Origin: Actinomycetota bacterium
GTDB lineage: Bacteria; Actinomycetota; Actinomycetes; S36-B12; UBA5976
Reading direction: 5' to 3'
Length of the DNA: 12,677 nt
Assembly: GCA_947491175.1 (NCBI GenBank)
Contig: CANLIF010000027.1
Coordinates: 1-12,677 of the forward strand
Made by a program: the position numbers and the translations under genes. Of the stretch, positions 11,581-12,677 are shown piece after piece (position 1 is the stretch's first letter; every line of letters begins with the position of its first letter). The notes beneath the pieces were generated by a model. It did not search any database. It worked only from the letters and a program-made list of their open reading frames with translations, and was not told the DNA's origin.

Positions 11581-11927
11581 TGAAAATCAAAACTGGCGAT
11601 GAAGTATTAGTAATTGCTGGCAAAGACAAGGGCTCAAAAGGCACCGTCTTGGCAGTATTTGAAGAGCGCAACAAGGTAATCGTTGAAGGCGTCAACCGCA
11701 TGAAGCGTCACGTTCGTAAAGAACGGACAACTCGTGGGGTAGTCGTTGGCGGTATCGAAACCATTGAAGCTCCAATTCATGTATCGAATGTTCAGCTAAT
11801 TGTTGACGGTAAGGCCACGAAAGTTGGCGCACGTCGCGACACAGTAACCAAGACACGTACTGATGGCACAACATACGAAGGCTCTCGTGGCGTTCGTGTT
11901 GCTCGTCAATCCGGAAAGGACATCTAA
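11580..11927 (+). CDS. rplX: 50S ribosomal protein L24
   Basis: This 115-residue assembly initiator protein of the 50S has an N-terminal KOW motif (about residues 4-30, with GDEVLVIAGKDKGSKGTV) and the following VEGVNRMKRH segment, both diagnostic for L24. GGAGG at 11568-11572 lies 7 nt before the ATG, inside rplN. One-base TAATG overlaps occur at both ends (with rplN and rplE), indicating translational coupling. Confidence 0.97.
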   Translation: MKIKTGDEVLVIAGKDKGSKGTVLAVFEERNKVIVEGVNRMKRHVRKERTTRGVVVGGIETIEAPIHVSNVQLIVDGKATKVGARRDTVTKTRTDGTTYEGSRGVRVARQSGKDI

Positions 11928-12490
11928 TGTCTACTGATGTCAAAGTAACTCCACGTCTGAAGGCTCAGTACCGTGCGGAAATTGTTCCTGCACTTACAAC
12001 TGAATTCCAGTTTGCAAACGCAATGCAGGTTCCAGGTCTTACCAAGATCGTTGTGAACATGGGTGTTGGCGAAGCTGCTCGTGACTCAAAGTTGATCGAA
12101 GGCGCAATCCGCGATCTAACTGCAATCACTGGACAAAAGCCACAGGTAACTAAGGCCCGTCTTTCGATTGCACAGTTCAAACTTCGTGAAGGAATGCCAA
12201 TTGGTGCGCACGTAACACTTCGCGGTGACCGCATGTGGGAATTCCTAGATCGTCTACTGACACTGGCTTTGCCACGTATCCGTGACTTCCGTGGACTATC
12301 CCCAAAGCAATTTGATGGCAATGGTAACTACACCTTCGGTCTAACCGAACAGGTTATGTTCCACGAAATCAATCCAGACTCAGTAGATCGCCAGCGTGGT
12401 ATGGACATCACCTTGGTTACAACTGCTGCAAACGATGCTGAAGGTCGGGCGCTACTAAAGCACCTGGGCTTCCCATTCAAGGAGGCTTAA
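11927..12490 (+). CDS. rplE: 50S ribosomal protein L5
   Basis: This 187-residue 5S rRNA-binding protein of the central protuberance contacts P-site tRNA. Conserved segments are VNMGVGEAARDSK, ITGQKPQVTKARLSIAQFKLREG, GAHVTLRGDRMWEFLDRL and LPRIRDFRGLSPKQFDGNGNY, in family order. The ATG at 11927 shares its first base with the last base of the rplX stop. AAGGA (11916-11920) lies 6 nt upstream. The stop is followed 3 nt later by the S14 start. Confidence 0.98.
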   Translation: MSTDVKVTPRLKAQYRAEIVPALTTEFQFANAMQVPGLTKIVVNMGVGEAARDSKLIEGAIRDLTAITGQKPQVTKARLSIAQFKLREGMPIGAHVTLRGDRMWEFLDRLLTLALPRIRDFRGLSPKQFDGNGNYTFGLTEQVMFHEINPDSVDRQRGMDITLVTTAANDAEGRALLKHLGFPFKEA

Positions 12491-12493
12491 GTC

Positions 12494-12677
12494 ATGGCGA
12501 AAACCGGTCTTAGGAACAAATCCAACGAAACCCCGAAGTTCAAAGTTCGTGGTTACACCCGCTGCCAGCGCTGCGGTCGTCCTCATTCGGTTTACCGCAA
12601 GTTCGGCCTATGCCGTATTTGCTTCCGTGAGATGGCACATGCTGGCGAACTTCCAGGTATCACTAAGAGCTCCTGGT
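12494..12677 (+). CDS. rpsZ: 30S ribosomal protein S14 type Z (zinc-binding)
   Basis: All 61 codons of the short S14 form are present (12494-12676), from MAKTGLRNKS to the family end GITKSSW. The window stops at the first base (T) of what should be the stop codon. Cys24, Cys27, Cys40 and Cys43 form two CxxC pairs that bind zinc, so this is the zinc-dependent (C+) paralogue rather than the zinc-free form made under starvation. It acts in the 30S head. GGAGG at 12481-12485, in the last codons of rplE, is the ribosome binding site. The remaining spc genes should lie to the right. Confidence 0.96.
   Translation, partial: MAKTGLRNKSNETPKFKVRGYTRCQRCGRPHSVYRKFGLCRICFREMAHAGELPGITKSSW

Overview
The window is a stretch of core translation genes from an actinobacterium, all on the + strand. 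It runs from the 3' end of rpoC, through a beta-carbonic anhydrase gene, into a compact str-S10-spc ribosomal protein cluster that ends at the type Z S14 gene. The actinobacterial assignment rests on protein features seen by eye: the 397-residue EF-Tu with its characteristic N-terminus, the four-cysteine S14, the Ala/Pro-rich tail on S3, the rpoC C-terminus and a carbonic anhydrase very like mycobacterial Rv1284. Base composition looks close to balanced rather than GC-rich, and gene spacing is tight. This would fit a streamlined, lower-GC (for example planktonic freshwater) actinobacterium, but that placement is inference.

Layout: 1-324 end of rpoC; 379-413 a strong intrinsic terminator; 325-676 a non-coding gap with the presumed promoter of the next gene; 677-1165 carbonic anhydrase with GTG start; 1179-1213 a second terminator with an identical stem; 1207-1550 the promoter and long structured leader of the str operon; 1551-5845 rpsL, rpsG, fusA, tuf; 5846-5970 a junction with a 13-bp hairpin; 5971-11196 the S10 operon (rpsJ, rplC, rplD, rplW, rplB, rpsS, rplV, rpsC, rplP, rpmC, rpsQ); 11212-12677 the start of the spc operon (rplN, rplX, rplE, rpsZ). 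From rpsJ on the genes are 29 nt or less apart or overlap by 1-4 nt, so S10 and spc probably form one transcription unit.

Function: RNA polymerase beta', the ribosomal proteins and the two elongation factors form the growth-rate-coupled transcription and translation machinery. The carbonic anhydrase is the one metabolic gene, and it is insulated on both sides by near-identical terminators.

The coding content is otherwise ordinary. The non-obvious signals are the duplicated terminators around the carbonic anhydrase; a str leader with several hairpins and mutually exclusive pairings; perfect or near-perfect hairpins without U-tracts at fusA-tuf, tuf-rpsJ and rplW-rplB; an apical stem-loop shared by the rpsL start and the tuf-rpsJ hairpin; and an EF-Tu whose G5 motif reads Ala-Ala-Phe instead of the usual Ser-Ala-Leu/Lys. 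No mobile element, CRISPR array, tRNA or rRNA was seen.
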